The position numbers and the translations under genes are program-made. A stretch of DNA of 64,000 nucleotides, taken from the NCBI GenBank assembly GCA_024236235.1, contig JACKKV010000001.1:186001-250000 (forward strand). Reading direction: 5' to 3'. Shown one piece after another: positions 34,745 to 44,981 of the stretch. This DNA is from Novosphingobium sp. GTDB taxonomy: Bacteria; Pseudomonadota; Alphaproteobacteria; Sphingomonadales; Sphingomonadaceae. The notes beneath the pieces were generated by a model. That model did no database searches. It had not been told where the DNA came from and worked only from the letters and a program-made list of their open reading frames with translations. Positions within the stretch are counted from its first letter, which is position 1; every line of letters starts with the position of its first letter.

Positions 34745-35428
34745 ATGGCTCTATTTTCACGCAAGAAAGACAGTGTGCCGGACCAGTCGGCGCTGGCAAA
34801 AATCGGCGCCAGGGTGCGCGCGCGGCTCGAAGCGGACCCGCATGTTCACAAGGTGCCGGTGAAGGATGCGGAAATCTTCGCATTCGGCCGATTCCTGGAC
34901 CTGGGCGAATGTTTCCGCCTGACCGCGATGATTGATGCGGTCGCCCAGCCATCGACCCTGTTTGACGGGGAAAACAACGATCCCGATTACCGGACCAGCT
35001 ATTCGGGCCACCTCTATCGCGACGATCCCTTCATCACGATGATCGACCGCAAGATCGACGATCTGCTGGGCATGGATCCGCCATGCGGCGAAACCCTGCA
35101 GGGGCAGCGTTATCTGCCCGGGCAGCAATACAAGCAGCATTGCGATTTTCTCTATACCAACACCAGCTACTGGAAATCGGAAAAGAAGCGCGGCGGCCAG
35201 CGCAGCTGGACGGCCATGTGCTATCTCAACGATGTGGAGGAAGGCGGGGCGACGGAATTTCCCCGCCTTGGCGTGACCGTCACGCCTGAAGCCGGATCAC
35301 TGCTGATCTGGAACAATGCAACGCCCGAAGGGCTGCCCAATGACATGACGCTGCACACCGCCACCCCGGTGGTGAAGGGGGTGAAGCATGTCATCACCAA
35401 GTGGTATCGGGTGCGCCCCTGGTCGTGA
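34745..35428 (+). CDS. 2-oxoglutarate/Fe(II) prolyl 4-hydroxylase-like oxygenase
   Basis: 227-residue 2OG-Fe(II) dioxygenase. The iron ligands are His and Asp in KQHCDFLY and a distal His in LHTATPVVKGVKHVITKWYR; the Lys of that helix would bind 2-oxoglutarate. GGATEFPRLGVTVTPEAGSL is the core jelly-roll strand. ATG at 34745 is chosen (MALFSRKKD) over upstream in-frame Met codons, which are not part of the family. Such bacterial enzymes hydroxylate proline or other residues in proteins or peptides; the target is unknown. Confidence 0.87.
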   Translation: MALFSRKKDSVPDQSALAKIGARVRARLEADPHVHKVPVKDAEIFAFGRFLDLGECFRLTAMIDAVAQPSTLFDGENNDPDYRTSYSGHLYRDDPFITMIDRKIDDLLGMDPPCGETLQGQRYLPGQQYKQHCDFLYTNTSYWKSEKKRGGQRSWTAMCYLNDVEEGGATEFPRLGVTVTPEAGSLLIWNNATPEGLPNDMTLHTATPVVKGVKHVITKWYRVRPWS

Positions 35429-35449
35429 CCGCCTGAGGATGCGCGCGGA

Positions 35450-35986
35450 TCATTCCATGTGGCGTCCGGGCGGCTGCTGCGCCGCTTCGATATGCCCCAG
35501 CTTGCTCATCATCCGGTCCACCTTGCGATGCAGCCGCAACAGTTCGATGGTGGTGCGCAGATTGACTTCGTAATCATGGCGCGCGGCAACGCGGTCCTTG
35601 GCCGCCTGGCGGTTCTGGCTCATCATGATGACCGGCGCCTGCAAGGCCGCCAGCATCGACAGCATCAGGTTGAGGAAGATATAGGGATAACCGTCAAAGG
35701 CGCTCAGCCCCATATGCTCCAGCACGCGGCTGTTGATCACCATCCAGCTCAGCAGCACCAGCACGAAGCCGGAAATGAAGGCCCAGCTCCCGCCGACGGC
35801 CGCAACCCGGTCTGACAGGCGATCGCCAAAAGTGATCTGCGCGGCGGCGCGCTCATCCGCATCCAGCCCGATGATTTCGCCAGTGCTGACCCGGTGCAGC
35901 ACGGCACGCTCGTTCGCGTCGAGTTCGTCAAAGCTGCGCCCGAGAATCTCCTCGGCCAGCGCTTCGGGACTGGTATCCAGTTTCAT
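35450..35986 (-). CDS. DUF1003 membrane protein
   Basis: 178-residue protein of the DUF1003 family. Two transmembrane helices lie in the middle (GSWAFISGFVLVLLSWMVIN and YIFLNLMLSMLAALQAPVIM), followed by a helical C-terminal tail with the family motif MMSQNRQAAKDRVAARHDYE. The N-terminal part is soluble. Function is unknown. It lies 21 bp downstream of lysK on the same strand, so the two may be co-transcribed. Confidence 0.85.
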   Translation of the reverse strand: MKLDTSPEALAEEILGRSFDELDANERAVLHRVSTGEIIGLDADERAAAQITFGDRLSDRVAAVGGSWAFISGFVLVLLSWMVINSRVLEHMGLSAFDGYPYIFLNLMLSMLAALQAPVIMMSQNRQAAKDRVAARHDYEVNLRTTIELLRLHRKVDRMMSKLGHIEAAQQPPGRHME

Positions 35987-36007
35987 CCAGCCTCACCCCA
36001 TCAGAAC

Positions 36008-37633
36008 TTATCGGGACAGTGCCTCTTCGATCAGCTTGCGGCTGTTGGCAATCCCGTAAAGCGCAAAGAAGCTGCCCATGCGCGGTCCCTGGCTGGAGCC
36101 AAGCAACACTTCGTACAGGGCCTTGAACCAGTCACGCAGGTTGTCAAATCCGAAGGCCTCGTCCTTGCCGATTTCATAGACGCGCGTCTGGATGTCTTCG
36201 GCCGACGTATCTTCGTCCAGCGTCGCCAGCTGGGCATCGAGTTCGCGCAGCGCCGCCGCTTCATTCGCGCTCGGCGCGCGACGGTTGAGCGTGGGCAGCA
36301 CGAAATCGCGATTATAAGCCAGCGCAGGTTCGATCAGATTGTTCAGTTCGGGGTGATGCGCCGGATCGGCATCGTGAATGTAATTGCCGAGATAGGACCA
36401 CACCTGTTCATGCGTGGCATGCGGGCCAAGCACACCTACCAGATTGAGCAGCAAACCATAAGTAACCGGCAGCGTATCGCCCGCACCCGGGGCACCTTCA
36501 CCCTGCCCCGCACCATTGGCGCGCAGCAGATGCCACACCGGATTGCCCAGCTGCTGGTCCAGCGGCTGCTCCGGTATCCTGGCGCGGAACTGCCAGTATT
36601 CATCCACCGCACGCGGGATGATGCCGACATGAAGCTGTTTCGCACTCTTGGGTTCGCGGAACAGATAGAAGCCCAGGCTTTCCTCGCTGCCATAGCGCAG
36701 CCATTCCTCGATCGTCAGGCCATTGCCCTTGGACTTGGAGATTTTCTCTCCCTTTTCGTCAAGGAACAGCTCATAAATCAGTCCTTCGGGGCGATGACCA
36801 CCAAGGATGCGGGCGATCTTGCCCGATTGTGTCAGGCTGTCGGTCAGATCCTTGCCGCACATTTCATAGTCGACGCCCAGCGCCACCCAGCGCATCGCCC
36901 AGTCCACTTTCCATTGCAGCTTGGCCTGCCCGCCGAAAATGCAATGTTCGATCGTCTGGCCATCGTCCTCGAACCGGATCATCCCCGCCTCGGCGTCAAT
37001 AACCTGGATCGGCACCTGCAACACCGCGCCGCTGGCGGGGCTGACCGGCAGCACCGGCGAATAGGTGGCCGCCCGTTCCGCGCGCAGCGTGGGCAGCATC
37101 ACATCCATGATCGCACCGTAATGGCGCAGCACATTGCGCAGCGCATCATCAAAGGCGCCGGAATTGTAGCGATCGCTGGCGGAGACGAATTCATAATCGA
37201 AGCCGAAGCGATCCAGAAATTCGCGCAGCATCGCATTGTTATGATGCGCGAAACTCTCGAATTTGCCGAACGGATCCGGGATCCGGCTGAGCGGCTTGCC
37301 CAGATGGCTGGCCAGCATCTCGGCCTGCGGGACATTGTCAGGCACCTTGCGCAGCCCGTCCATGTCATCGCTGAACGCCACCAGCCGGGTCGGCGCACCG
37401 CCGGTCAGCGCCTCATAAGCGCGCCGCACCAGCGTGGTGCGCAACACTTCCTGAAAGGTGCCGATATGCGGCAGGCCCGAAGGACCGTAACCGGTTTCGA
37501 ACAGCACCGGTTCTCCGCCCGGCTTGCCCTGCGGAAAACGCTTCGCCAGGCGCTGCGCCTCCTGGAACGGCCAGGCCTTGGAACAGCGGGCGGCTTCGAT
37601 CAGGGCAGTATCAGTGGTCGCGCTATCGGTCAT
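36008..37633 (-). CDS. lysK: Lysyl-tRNA synthetase, class I
   Basis: 541-residue class I lysyl-tRNA synthetase, which charges tRNA-Lys. The HIGH-like motif is SGLPHIGTF and the KMSKS loop is KISKSKGNGLTIEEW, both class I signatures; the class II LysRS that most bacteria use has neither. Alphaproteobacteria commonly use this archaeal-type enzyme, so it supports the lineage call. The start is MTDSATTDTALIEAAR. A DUF1003 gene follows. Confidence 0.96.
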   Translation of the reverse strand: MTDSATTDTALIEAARCSKAWPFQEAQRLAKRFPQGKPGGEPVLFETGYGPSGLPHIGTFQEVLRTTLVRRAYEALTGGAPTRLVAFSDDMDGLRKVPDNVPQAEMLASHLGKPLSRIPDPFGKFESFAHHNNAMLREFLDRFGFDYEFVSASDRYNSGAFDDALRNVLRHYGAIMDVMLPTLRAERAATYSPVLPVSPASGAVLQVPIQVIDAEAGMIRFEDDGQTIEHCIFGGQAKLQWKVDWAMRWVALGVDYEMCGKDLTDSLTQSGKIARILGGHRPEGLIYELFLDEKGEKISKSKGNGLTIEEWLRYGSEESLGFYLFREPKSAKQLHVGIIPRAVDEYWQFRARIPEQPLDQQLGNPVWHLLRANGAGQGEGAPGAGDTLPVTYGLLLNLVGVLGPHATHEQVWSYLGNYIHDADPAHHPELNNLIEPALAYNRDFVLPTLNRRAPSANEAAALRELDAQLATLDEDTSAEDIQTRVYEIGKDEAFGFDNLRDWFKALYEVLLGSSQGPRMGSFFALYGIANSRKLIEEALSR

Positions 37634-37740
37634 GCGGGCGCTTTTGCGGTTTTATGCGGATTTCGCAAGCGCGGAAAAACAGGGGAAGGTGCAGCATCCC
37701 CCCATGGGCTTTGCCGCACGAGCGGTTAAGATCGCGGGCG

Positions 37741-40515
37741 ATGGACCACACTCCCCTCCCGCTTCCCGCCCTTCACGCCAGCCATGGCGGGGTCTGGCTG
37801 CGCGAAGGCGAAGGGCAGACGCGTGGGCTGAGCAAGGGCGAAGCGATCATGGCCGCTGCGGACACGCCGCTGCTGATCCTCAACGCACCGCTGGTGGCCA
37901 GCCGGCTGGGCTATCCTGATCTGTCAGGCCTCGATGTGCTGGAACTCTTCGCCTTCATTCACCCGGCACGCTTCATGGTCCCGACCCCCAAGGGGCTCGC
38001 TCATGCGCTGGGCCTTGCCGAACCCGCCAGCGACGATGACGTACCGCGGCTGTTGCAGCAGGCTGCCGGGGCGCTGGTCGCCACTTGCGCCAGCGCCGGT
38101 TGGGCGGAACGCGAAGGCGCGTGGAGCGCGCTGCAATCGTTGGCCCGGCTGCGCTGGCCCTGGGCGCAGATTCTCAGTCCGCAACTGCCGCGCCCAGAAC
38201 GCGCCGAAAAATGGCTGTTCTCCCGTCTGCCCGAATGGGAAGAAACGGCTGAGCGGGCGCAGCCCGCACAGGTTTCGCTGACCGCAGAAGAGGTTGCGGA
38301 GCGGCTGGAGCAGCTGACCGGGCAAGACGCCGAACAGCGCGAAGGGCAGCGCCTGTACGCGGTCGAAGCCGCACATCTCTTCGCCCCGCGCCCGCGCGAG
38401 GCAGCGCCCCATATCCTGCTGGCGCAGGCGGGCACCGGCATTGGCAAGACGCTCGGCTATCTCGCCCCGGCTTCGCTCTGGGCGGAAAAATCGGGCGGGA
38501 CGGTCTGGGTTTCGACCTTCACCAAAAATCTCCAGCGGCAGTTGCGGCAGGAAAGCCGCCGCGCCTGGCCCGAACGGCGCGCGGATGGATCGCAGCCAGT
38601 GGTGGTGCGCAAGGGGCGGGAAAACTATCTCTGCCTGCTCAATCTGGAAGATGCGCTGCAGGGTGGCTTTGGCGGACGGGCAGCCATTCTGGCGCAATTG
38701 GTGGCGCGCTGGGCCGCCTTCAGCCAGGATGGCGACATGATCGGTGGCGATTTGCCGGGCTGGCTGGGCACGCTGTTCCGCGCCCGCGCGATCCGGTCGC
38801 TGACTGACCAACGCGGCGAATGCGTCTATGCTGGCTGCCCGCATTATCGCAAATGCTTCATCGAACGGGCAGCGCGGGCCAGCGCCGAGGCCGATCTGGT
38901 CATTGCCAATCACGCGCTGGTGATGGTGAACGCGGCGCGCGGGCGCGACCATGCGCAGCGCCCCACGCGGATCATCTTCGACGAAGGCCATCATGTGTTC
39001 GAAGCGGCGGACAGCACTTTCTCTGCAGCGCTGAGCGGGAGCGAATGCATCGAACTGCGGCGCTGGGTAATCGGGCCTGAACGCAGCGGCGGGCGTGGTT
39101 CGTCAGGTCGGCGGCGGGGCCTGTCAGCCCGCCTTGCCGATGTCGCCAGCTATGATGAACAAGGCGGCAAGGCGGTGGTCGAAGCCGTGGTGGCAGCAGA
39201 GGCGCTGCCCAGCGAAGGCTGGCTGCAACGGCTGCATGACGGCGAGCCATCTGGCCCGCTCGAAGCGCTGCTGGCGGCGGTACGTTCGCTCACATACGCA
39301 CGCGACGAATCCGGCGGGCAGGAAGCGGGTTACGGGATCGAGACCGAGGCCGCCCAGCTTGACGGCAATTTCGTGGAACTGGCAGGCCAGGCCCAGGGTG
39401 CGCTGGCCGCGCTGCGCCACCCGCTGATGAAGCTGGCGGTACGGCTCGACGCGCTGCTGGAAGACCCGCCCGACTGGCTCGACGCGCAAGGCCGCGCCCG
39501 GATCGAGGGCGCCCGCCATTCGCTGCAATGGCGAATCGACCTGCTGTCCGCATGGGAGGCATTGCTTGATCGCCTGGGCGGCCCGCCCGACCCCGACTTC
39601 GTGGACTGGCTCGCGGTGGACCGGTCCGATGCGCGCGAATTCGATGTCGGGCTGCACCGCCATTTCCTCGACCCGGCCAAGCCCTTTGCCCGCACCGTGC
39701 TGGAAGGCACGCATGGCGCGATGCTGACCAGCGCCACCCTGATGGAGCGCGGCGGGCCGAGCGGCGAGGATTGGGACGGCGCGCTGGCCCGGTCCGGCGC
39801 GAACTGGCTGGATGTGCGGCCGCGGCTATCAGCCACACAAAGTCCGTTCGATTATGGCGCGCAGGCCGAAGTGCTGATCGTGACCGATATCCGCAAGGGC
39901 GACATCCCGGCGCTTGCCGGGGCCTATGCGCGAATCATCGAGGCCAGCCAGGGCGGCGTCCTGGGCCTGTTCACCGCGATCCGCCGCATGCGCGCAGTGC
40001 ACGGCCGCATTGCCGACCGGCTCGCGCGCAGCGGCCTGCCGCTTTATGCCCAGCATGTCGATCCCATCGACACCGGCACGCTCGTGGATATTTTCCGCGA
40101 CGATCCCCATGCCTCCCTGCTGGGCACCGATGCGCTGCGCGACGGGGTGGACGTACCAGGTCGTTCGCTGCGCTGCGTGGTGATGGAACAGGTGCCCTGG
40201 CCCAGGCCCGGCATCCTGCATCGCGCGCGCCGGGCCGCGCAGGGTGGCAGCGCCTATGATGACCGCATCATTCGCGCCCGGCTGGCACAGGCGTTCGGAC
40301 GCCTGATCCGCTCGAAAGATGATCAGGGGCATTTCATCGTCCTGTCTGCCGCCTTCCCCAGTCGCCTGCTGTGCGCCTTCCCGGCAGAGACGCCTGTCAT
40401 ACGTCTGACACTGGAAGAGGCTTTACAGCGGATCGCCCCTGATGTTTCCTTGCGGGAAGGCAGCCCAGACGATAGGGACGCCGCGCAACCAGCTGGATCT
40501 TCGTTCGAACCGTGA
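37741..40515 (+). CDS. DinG/XPD-type Fe-S DNA helicase
   Basis: 924-residue superfamily 2 helicase of the DinG/XPD type. Walker A reads AQAGTGIGKTLGYL; an iron-sulfur cluster is suggested by four Cys (NYLCLLN, then CVYAGCPHYRKC); the Walker B box is IIFDEGHHVFE (DEGH); and motif VI is RLAQAFGRLIRSKDD. It should unwind forked DNA or R-loops 5' to 3' in repair. The N-terminal 200 residues are Trp- and Ala-rich with no known domain. The start MDHTPLPLPALH at 37741 is normal; it overlaps the next gene by 4 bp (GTGA). Confidence 0.9.
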   Translation: MDHTPLPLPALHASHGGVWLREGEGQTRGLSKGEAIMAAADTPLLILNAPLVASRLGYPDLSGLDVLELFAFIHPARFMVPTPKGLAHALGLAEPASDDDVPRLLQQAAGALVATCASAGWAEREGAWSALQSLARLRWPWAQILSPQLPRPERAEKWLFSRLPEWEETAERAQPAQVSLTAEEVAERLEQLTGQDAEQREGQRLYAVEAAHLFAPRPREAAPHILLAQAGTGIGKTLGYLAPASLWAEKSGGTVWVSTFTKNLQRQLRQESRRAWPERRADGSQPVVVRKGRENYLCLLNLEDALQGGFGGRAAILAQLVARWAAFSQDGDMIGGDLPGWLGTLFRARAIRSLTDQRGECVYAGCPHYRKCFIERAARASAEADLVIANHALVMVNAARGRDHAQRPTRIIFDEGHHVFEAADSTFSAALSGSECIELRRWVIGPERSGGRGSSGRRRGLSARLADVASYDEQGGKAVVEAVVAAEALPSEGWLQRLHDGEPSGPLEALLAAVRSLTYARDESGGQEAGYGIETEAAQLDGNFVELAGQAQGALAALRHPLMKLAVRLDALLEDPPDWLDAQGRARIEGARHSLQWRIDLLSAWEALLDRLGGPPDPDFVDWLAVDRSDAREFDVGLHRHFLDPAKPFARTVLEGTHGAMLTSATLMERGGPSGEDWDGALARSGANWLDVRPRLSATQSPFDYGAQAEVLIVTDIRKGDIPALAGAYARIIEASQGGVLGLFTAIRRMRAVHGRIADRLARSGLPLYAQHVDPIDTGTLVDIFRDDPHASLLGTDALRDGVDVPGRSLRCVVMEQVPWPRPGILHRARRAAQGGSAYDDRIIRARLAQAFGRLIRSKDDQGHFIVLSAAFPSRLLCAFPAETPVIRLTLEEALQRIAPDVSLREGSPDDRDAAQPAGSSFEP

Positions 40516-41057
40516 AAATTCTTGGCATTCTCCGACACGCGAAATCCTCCTGGGAAGATCTCGACGTGCGCGATTTCGACCGGGTGCTGAATCAGCGCGG
40601 GCACAAGGGTGCCCGGCTCATGGGACAGCACATGCAGGGGCACGGACTGCGCTATGAACGGGTGATCGCCAGCACCGCTGCGCGGGTGCGCGAAACCCTG
40701 GCCGATATCAACGCCGTCACCACGCTTCTGCCCCCGGTCGAATGGGATGAACGGCTCTACCTCGCCAGCCCCGGCACGATCATGGATGTGCTGCGCGAAG
40801 CGCAGGGCAGCCCGAAATCGATTCTGGTGTCCGGCCACAATCCGGGCTTGCAGGAACTGGTTCTGGAACTGGCGCAGGACGAAGGTGACGATCCCACGCT
40901 CGACGCCATCGCCAACAAGTTTCCAACGGCCGCCTATGCGGTACTCGAACTGGAAATCGACGACTGGAGCGAACTGGCGCCCGGTTGCGGGCGGCTGGTC
41001 CATTTCGCGCGCCCGCGCGATCTCGATGCAAGCCTTGGCCCGGAATTGATGGACTGA
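40512..41057 (+). CDS. SixA-like histidine phosphatase
   Basis: 181-residue phosphoglycerate-mutase-type phosphatase. The phosphohistidine site is LRHAKSSWED near the N-terminus, and the second His is in VSGHNPGLQEL. The length and motifs match SixA, which dephosphorylates phosphohistidine on proteins such as EI-Ntr. The GTG start overlaps the helicase stop (GTGA), so the two are translationally coupled. The link to the helicase may be only operon economy. Confidence 0.87.
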   Translation: MKILGILRHAKSSWEDLDVRDFDRVLNQRGHKGARLMGQHMQGHGLRYERVIASTAARVRETLADINAVTTLLPPVEWDERLYLASPGTIMDVLREAQGSPKSILVSGHNPGLQELVLELAQDEGDDPTLDAIANKFPTAAYAVLELEIDDWSELAPGCGRLVHFARPRDLDASLGPELMD

Positions 41058-41072
41058 ACGCGCCGGGGCCGC

Positions 41073-41432
41073 TCAGGCTTCCAGCGCCGCGGCCAGCCTG
41101 TGACGGATGGCGCGCAGCCGATCCAGCACACCATCGCCAGCCTCGACTTCTGCATCCGGCGCGGTTCCTTTGGAAATCGCCTTCTTCGCGCCTTTCAGCG
41201 TATAGCCTTCGCGATTGACCAGCCGGTCGATCGTTTCTACCAGCGCGATATCCTCGCTCCGGTAATAGCGGCGGCCACCGCTACGCTTGAGTGGCTGGAG
41301 CATGGGGAATTGCTGTTCCCAGTACCGCAGGACATGCGGCGCGATATTCAGCGCCCTGGCGACTTCGCCGATCGTGCGCAGCGCCCCGGCTTCCTTGCCA
41401 TCAGCGAAACGCGAATCGGCTGGCAGGCTCAT
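41073..41432 (-). CDS. MerR-family transcriptional regulator
   Basis: 119-residue MerR-type regulator: the N-terminal winged HTH reads [20 protein letters not shown] then [20 protein letters not shown]. No metal-binding Cys cluster is seen, so its signal is not a thiol-bound metal. It overlaps ihfA by 4 bp (ATGA) and completes the block plsX-fabH-ihfA-merR, a conserved alphaproteobacterial order. It may regulate the lipid genes or ihfA. Confidence 0.9.
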   Translation of the reverse strand: MSLPADSRFADGKEAGALRTIGEVARALNIAPHVLRYWEQQFPMLQPLKRSGGRRYYRSEDIALVETIDRLVNREGYTLKGAKKAISKGTAPDAEVEAGDGVLDRLRAIRHRLAAALEA

Positions 41433-41728
41433 CCCTTGGCGATCCGGTCTTTCAGGATCTGGCTGGCGCGGAAGGTCATGACCCGGCGCGGGGTGATTGG
41501 CACTTCGACACCGGTCTTGGGATTGCGGCCGATGCGCTGTGCCTTGTCACGCAGCAGAAAAGTGCCAAAGCCGGAGATCTTGACGTTTTCCCCCTGCTCC
41601 ATCGCCTCGCTCATCCGGCTGAGGATGGTTTCGACAAGGGCGAGGGATTCCGATCGCGATAAACCCATTTTCCGGTTTATCGCTTCTGCCAGATCAGCCC
41701 GTGTGAGCGTACCAACCGAACGCATCAT
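41429..41728 (-). CDS. ihfA: Integration host factor alpha subunit
   Basis: 99-residue HU/IHF family protein: [34 protein letters not shown], and [19 protein letters not shown] with the DNA-intercalating Pro. IHF bends DNA at specific sites as an alpha/beta heterodimer. ATG-ATG at the start; GAGGGG precedes. The 110-bp gap to fabH probably holds its promoter, so it can be expressed apart from the lipid genes. The nearby merR gene is translationally coupled. Confidence 0.95.
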   Translation of the reverse strand: MMRSVGTLTRADLAEAINRKMGLSRSESLALVETILSRMSEAMEQGENVKISGFGTFLLRDKAQRIGRNPKTGVEVPITPRRVMTFRASQILKDRIAKG

Positions 41729-41838
41729 CGGCTTACCCCTCTTTAAGTTTTGCGCCCCTTTGCCGTTAACTTTAGCATTTTCTGCCAGACTTACAATGGG
41801 TCAGGCAAAGGATTTCCGAAACGCCCCAAAATGGCGCG

Positions 41839-42804
41839 TCAGACGCGCATCAGGCTGGCGCCCCAGGTGAAGCCGCCGCCCATTGCTTCGAGCATGACCA
41901 GGTCGCCCGGCTTGATCCGCCCGTCGCGCAGCCCGTGATCGAAGGCAAGCGGCACGGATGCGGCAGAGGTGTTGGCGTGCAGGCCCACGGTCTTGATCAC
42001 CCGTTCAGGCGGCAAGTCCAGTTTCCGCGCGGTCGCGTCCAGAATCCGCTCATTCGCCTGATGCGGCACCACCCAGTCGATATCGGCGGGTGACAGCCCG
42101 ACGTCGTCAAGCACTTCCTCAAGGACGCTGGCGAGGTTGACGACCGCGTGCCGGAACACTTCGCGTCCCTTCATCCTCAGCTTGCCGACCGTTTGCGTGG
42201 TGGATGGCCCGCCGTCCACATACAGCAGCTGGTTGTGATCACCATCGGCATGGAGCCGCGTGGCGAGAATCCCCGGCCCGTCCTGCTCCACCTCTTCGGC
42301 CTGAAGCACGAATGCGCCCGCGCCGTCACCGAACAGCACGCAGGTGCCGCGATCTTCCCAGTCGAGAATTCGGCTGAACGTTTCCGCTCCGATCACCAGC
42401 GCGCGCTTGGCCATGCCCGTGCGCAGCATGGAATCGGCCACGCCCAGCCCGTAAAGAAACCCGGAACAGACGGCGGCAACGTCAAAGGCGATCCCGCCAT
42501 TCGCACCCAACGCCGCCTGCACTTTGGTGGCGGTGGCAGGGAAAGTCTGGTCCGGCGTCGCGGTCGCCAGCACGATCAGGTCAATCGTCTTGCCATCGAT
42601 GCCAGCGGCATCGAGCGCCCTGCGCGCCGCTCCGATGGCCAGGCTCGACGTGGTTTCCGACTCATCGGCAATGTAACGCTGGTTGATGCCTGTGCGCTCG
42701 ACAATCCATTCGTCGCTGGTGTCCAGTTCCTGCGCCAGATCAGCATTGGTCACCAGCCGTCGTGGCAGGGCAGACCCGCTACCCTTGAATACTGACCGGA
42801 TCAT
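41839..42804 (-). CDS. fabH: 3-oxoacyl-ACP synthase III
   Basis: 321-residue KAS III, which starts fatty-acid synthesis by condensing acetyl-CoA with malonyl-ACP. The Cys-His-Asn triad is visible: Cys in [11 protein letters not shown], His in VPHQANERI and Asn in [10 protein letters not shown]. The ATG overlaps the plsX stop (ATGA), so the two are coupled. N-terminal [20 protein letters not shown] is typical. Confidence 0.97.
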   Translation of the reverse strand: MIRSVFKGSGSALPRRLVTNADLAQELDTSDEWIVERTGINQRYIADESETTSSLAIGAARRALDAAGIDGKTIDLIVLATATPDQTFPATATKVQAALGANGGIAFDVAAVCSGFLYGLGVADSMLRTGMAKRALVIGAETFSRILDWEDRGTCVLFGDGAGAFVLQAEEVEQDGPGILATRLHADGDHNQLLYVDGGPSTTQTVGKLRMKGREVFRHAVVNLASVLEEVLDDVGLSPADIDWVVPHQANERILDATARKLDLPPERVIKTVGLHANTSAASVPLAFDHGLRDGRIKPGDLVMLEAMGGGFTWGASLMRV

Positions 42805-43868
42805 GCCGCTGCTTCCCCCTCTGCCGACGCATGGCCGGTGCGCAAATTATCCGCGCCCAGCTCAGCCAGGTCGGCGGTGATTCGTTCGGTGAGGTTTTCT
42901 TCCAGCAGCCGCGCGGCAACCGCCACCGCATTGGCCACGCCGCGGGCATTGGCGCTGCCATGGCTTTTCACGATCACGCCATTGAGGCCGAGGAAAACCG
43001 CACCATTGTGATTATTGGGATCGAGATGATGGCGCAACAGCTCGGTCGCGGGGCGCGAGATCAGGAAGCCCACTTTCGAGCGCAGCGAACTGCGGAACGC
43101 ATCCTTGAGCAGGTCAGTGACGAAACGCGCCGCCCCTTCGATTGCTTTGAGCGCGATATTGCCCGAAAAACCGTCAGTCACGACCACATCGCATTCGCCG
43201 CGATTGATCTTGTCCGCCTCCACGAAGCCATCGAATTGCAGTGCCAGTGCGGTGGCTGCGCGCAACTGGGCGGCAGCACTCTGCACGCCTTCCGTGCCCT
43301 TGATTTCTTCCGTGCCGATATTGAGCAGGCGCACACGCGGCGCGGGCCGTTCGGTCACGATCCGGGCATAGGCAGCGCCCATGATCGCGAATTGCACCAG
43401 ATTGCGCGCATCGCATTCGGTATTGGCGCCCAGATCGAGCATGACCACATCATTCTCGCCCAGCGTCGGCAGCAATGCGGCGAGAGCGGGCCGGTCAATT
43501 CCCGGCATCGTTCGCAGCGCCAGTTTGGACATGGCCATCAGCGCACCGGTGTTGCCGGCGCTGACCGCAGCCCCCGCATCACCCATCTTAACGGCATTGA
43601 TCGCGAGACCCATCGAGGTCGTCCGGGCGCGGCGCAGCGCCTGGGTCGGCTTCTCCTCGCCTGACACGACATCGTCTGCGTGCAGGATTTCGGACGCCCC
43701 GCGCATGTTGGGGTGGCTTTCAAGCGCGCTCTTGATTCGCGCTTCATCGCCTACCAACAGGAATTTGAAACGATCGTGACGGCGCCGGGCAAGCGCCGCG
43801 CCCTCGATCATCACCCGAACGCCTTCATCCCCGCCCATCGCATCGATGGCGATACGCGGCAGGGACAT
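42801..43868 (-). CDS. plsX: Phosphate acyltransferase PlsX
   Basis: 355-residue PlsX, which makes acyl-phosphate from acyl-ACP for phospholipid synthesis. Motifs: [13 protein letters not shown] at the start, [33 protein letters not shown] and [11 protein letters not shown]. It lies 25 bp after rpmF, in the conserved order rpmF-plsX-fabH. Confidence 0.97.
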   Translation of the reverse strand: MSLPRIAIDAMGGDEGVRVMIEGAALARRRHDRFKFLLVGDEARIKSALESHPNMRGASEILHADDVVSGEEKPTQALRRARTTSMGLAINAVKMGDAGAAVSAGNTGALMAMSKLALRTMPGIDRPALAALLPTLGENDVVMLDLGANTECDARNLVQFAIMGAAYARIVTERPAPRVRLLNIGTEEIKGTEGVQSAAAQLRAATALALQFDGFVEADKINRGECDVVVTDGFSGNIALKAIEGAARFVTDLLKDAFRSSLRSKVGFLISRPATELLRHHLDPNNHNGAVFLGLNGVIVKSHGSANARGVANAVAVAARLLEENLTERITADLAELGADNLRTGHASAEGEAAA

Positions 43869-43893
43869 TTCAGCGCTCTCCAGCTAAACGGGC

Positions 43894-44073
43894 TCAGAGC
43901 CCGACGGCGACGACCTGGCGTCCGTTGTAGTGACCGCAATGCGGGCACAGATTGTGCGGACGCTTGAGTTCACCACAATTGGAGCATTCGTGGAAGGCTT
44001 CCACCTTCAGCGAATCGTGCGCGCGGCGGTTGCCACGGCGGTGAGGCGAGACTTTTCTCTTGGGGACAGCCAT
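43894..44073 (-). CDS. rpmF: Ribosomal protein L32
   Basis: 59-residue large-subunit ribosomal protein L32: [20 protein letters not shown], then the zinc ribbon [18 protein letters not shown] with four Cys. AGGTG precedes the ATG; the frame is open 71 codons upstream but that is not protein-like. First gene of the lipid block. Confidence 0.96.
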   Translation of the reverse strand: MAVPKRKVSPHRRGNRRAHDSLKVEAFHECSNCGELKRPHNLCPHCGHYNGRQVVAVGL

Positions 44074-44196
44074 TGCGGCACCTGTTCCTGCATAAATTCG
44101 TAACTGTTGGAGCCGCCCTAAGCGATCCCCCCGGAATGCACAACCCTTGCACCGGGTCAGGCATTCCGCCGGGGATGACCGGCGGCGAAGGCGCGG

Positions 44197-44224
44197 CCTA
44201 TAGCGATTTTCCTGCGGCTTGCAA
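44197..44224 (-). promoter_or_regulatory. Probable sigma-70 promoter of rpmF-plsX-fabH
   Basis: On the minus strand TTGCAA (44219-44224) is followed after 16 bp by TATAGG (44197-44202), a good -35/-10 pair about 125 bp upstream of rpmF. No gene occupies 44074-44254, so this is the most likely promoter of the lipid operon. Confidence 0.55.
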
Positions 44225-44254
44225 GCATCCATCCCTGCAAAAGCTGGATCGCGC

Positions 44255-44941
44255 TCAGCCGAGGCCCATCGCCCGGTCCCCGACAAAGGGATTGGTCGCG
44301 CGTTCCTGCCCGAAGGTGCTGACCGGGCCGTGACCGGGAATGAACGTCACATCATCGCCAAGCGGCCACAGCTTGCGGGTGATGGCATCGATCAGATCCT
44401 GGTGATTGCTCATCGGGAAATCGGTGCGCCCGATCGACCCCTGGAACAGGACATCGCCCACGATCGCGAACTGCGACGGCGCATGATAAAAGACAACATG
44501 ACCCGGCGTGTGGCCAGGGCAATGAATCACGTCGAGTTCCAGATCGCCCACCGTCACCTTGTCGCCATCTTCAAGCCAGCGGTCGGGCACGAAGCTTTCG
44601 CCCGGCAGGCCCCAGCGCTGGCCGTCTTCAGGCAAGCGTTCGATCCAGAAACTGTCCGCCCGCGCGGGCCCTTCGATGGGCAGGCCCAGTTCCTTCGCCA
44701 GCACCCCGGTCTGGCCGCAATGATCGAGATGACCATGCGTGACAAGCAGCTTTTCCAGCGTCACCCCGGCCTTGGCCACTGCATCCTTCAACCGGTCAAG
44801 ATCGCCGCCCGGATCGACCAGCGCGCCTTTCATGGTGCGGGTGCACCAGATCAGGCTGCAATTCTGTTGCAGCGGCGTAACGGGCAGGATCGCCGCGCGC
44901 ATCGGCGGCAGTGGCTTGTCAGTACTCGCGGTGTCAGTCAT
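44255..44941 (-). CDS. MBL-fold metallo-hydrolase (YcbL/glyoxalase II-like)
   Basis: 228-residue metallo-beta-lactamase fold hydrolase. Metal ligands are in [30 protein letters not shown] and FIPGHGPVS. The overall size and the motif [16 protein letters not shown] resemble YcbL-type hydroxyacylglutathione hydrolases. The start is taken at [11 protein letters not shown] (44941); a later Met at 44902 would give a more standard N-terminus but has no ribosome binding site. Confidence 0.85.
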   Translation of the reverse strand: MTDTASTDKPLPPMRAAILPVTPLQQNCSLIWCTRTMKGALVDPGGDLDRLKDAVAKAGVTLEKLLVTHGHLDHCGQTGVLAKELGLPIEGPARADSFWIERLPEDGQRWGLPGESFVPDRWLEDGDKVTVGDLELDVIHCPGHTPGHVVFYHAPSQFAIVGDVLFQGSIGRTDFPMSNHQDLIDAITRKLWPLGDDVTFIPGHGPVSTFGQERATNPFVGDRAMGLG

Positions 44942-44981
44942 GGCTGCGATGTGGCCGTCGCACGGCCCCATTGCAAGGGTT

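Noticed and set aside
35894..37729. 611-codon frame antisense to lysK
   Set aside because: Shadow of the lysyl-tRNA synthetase gene.
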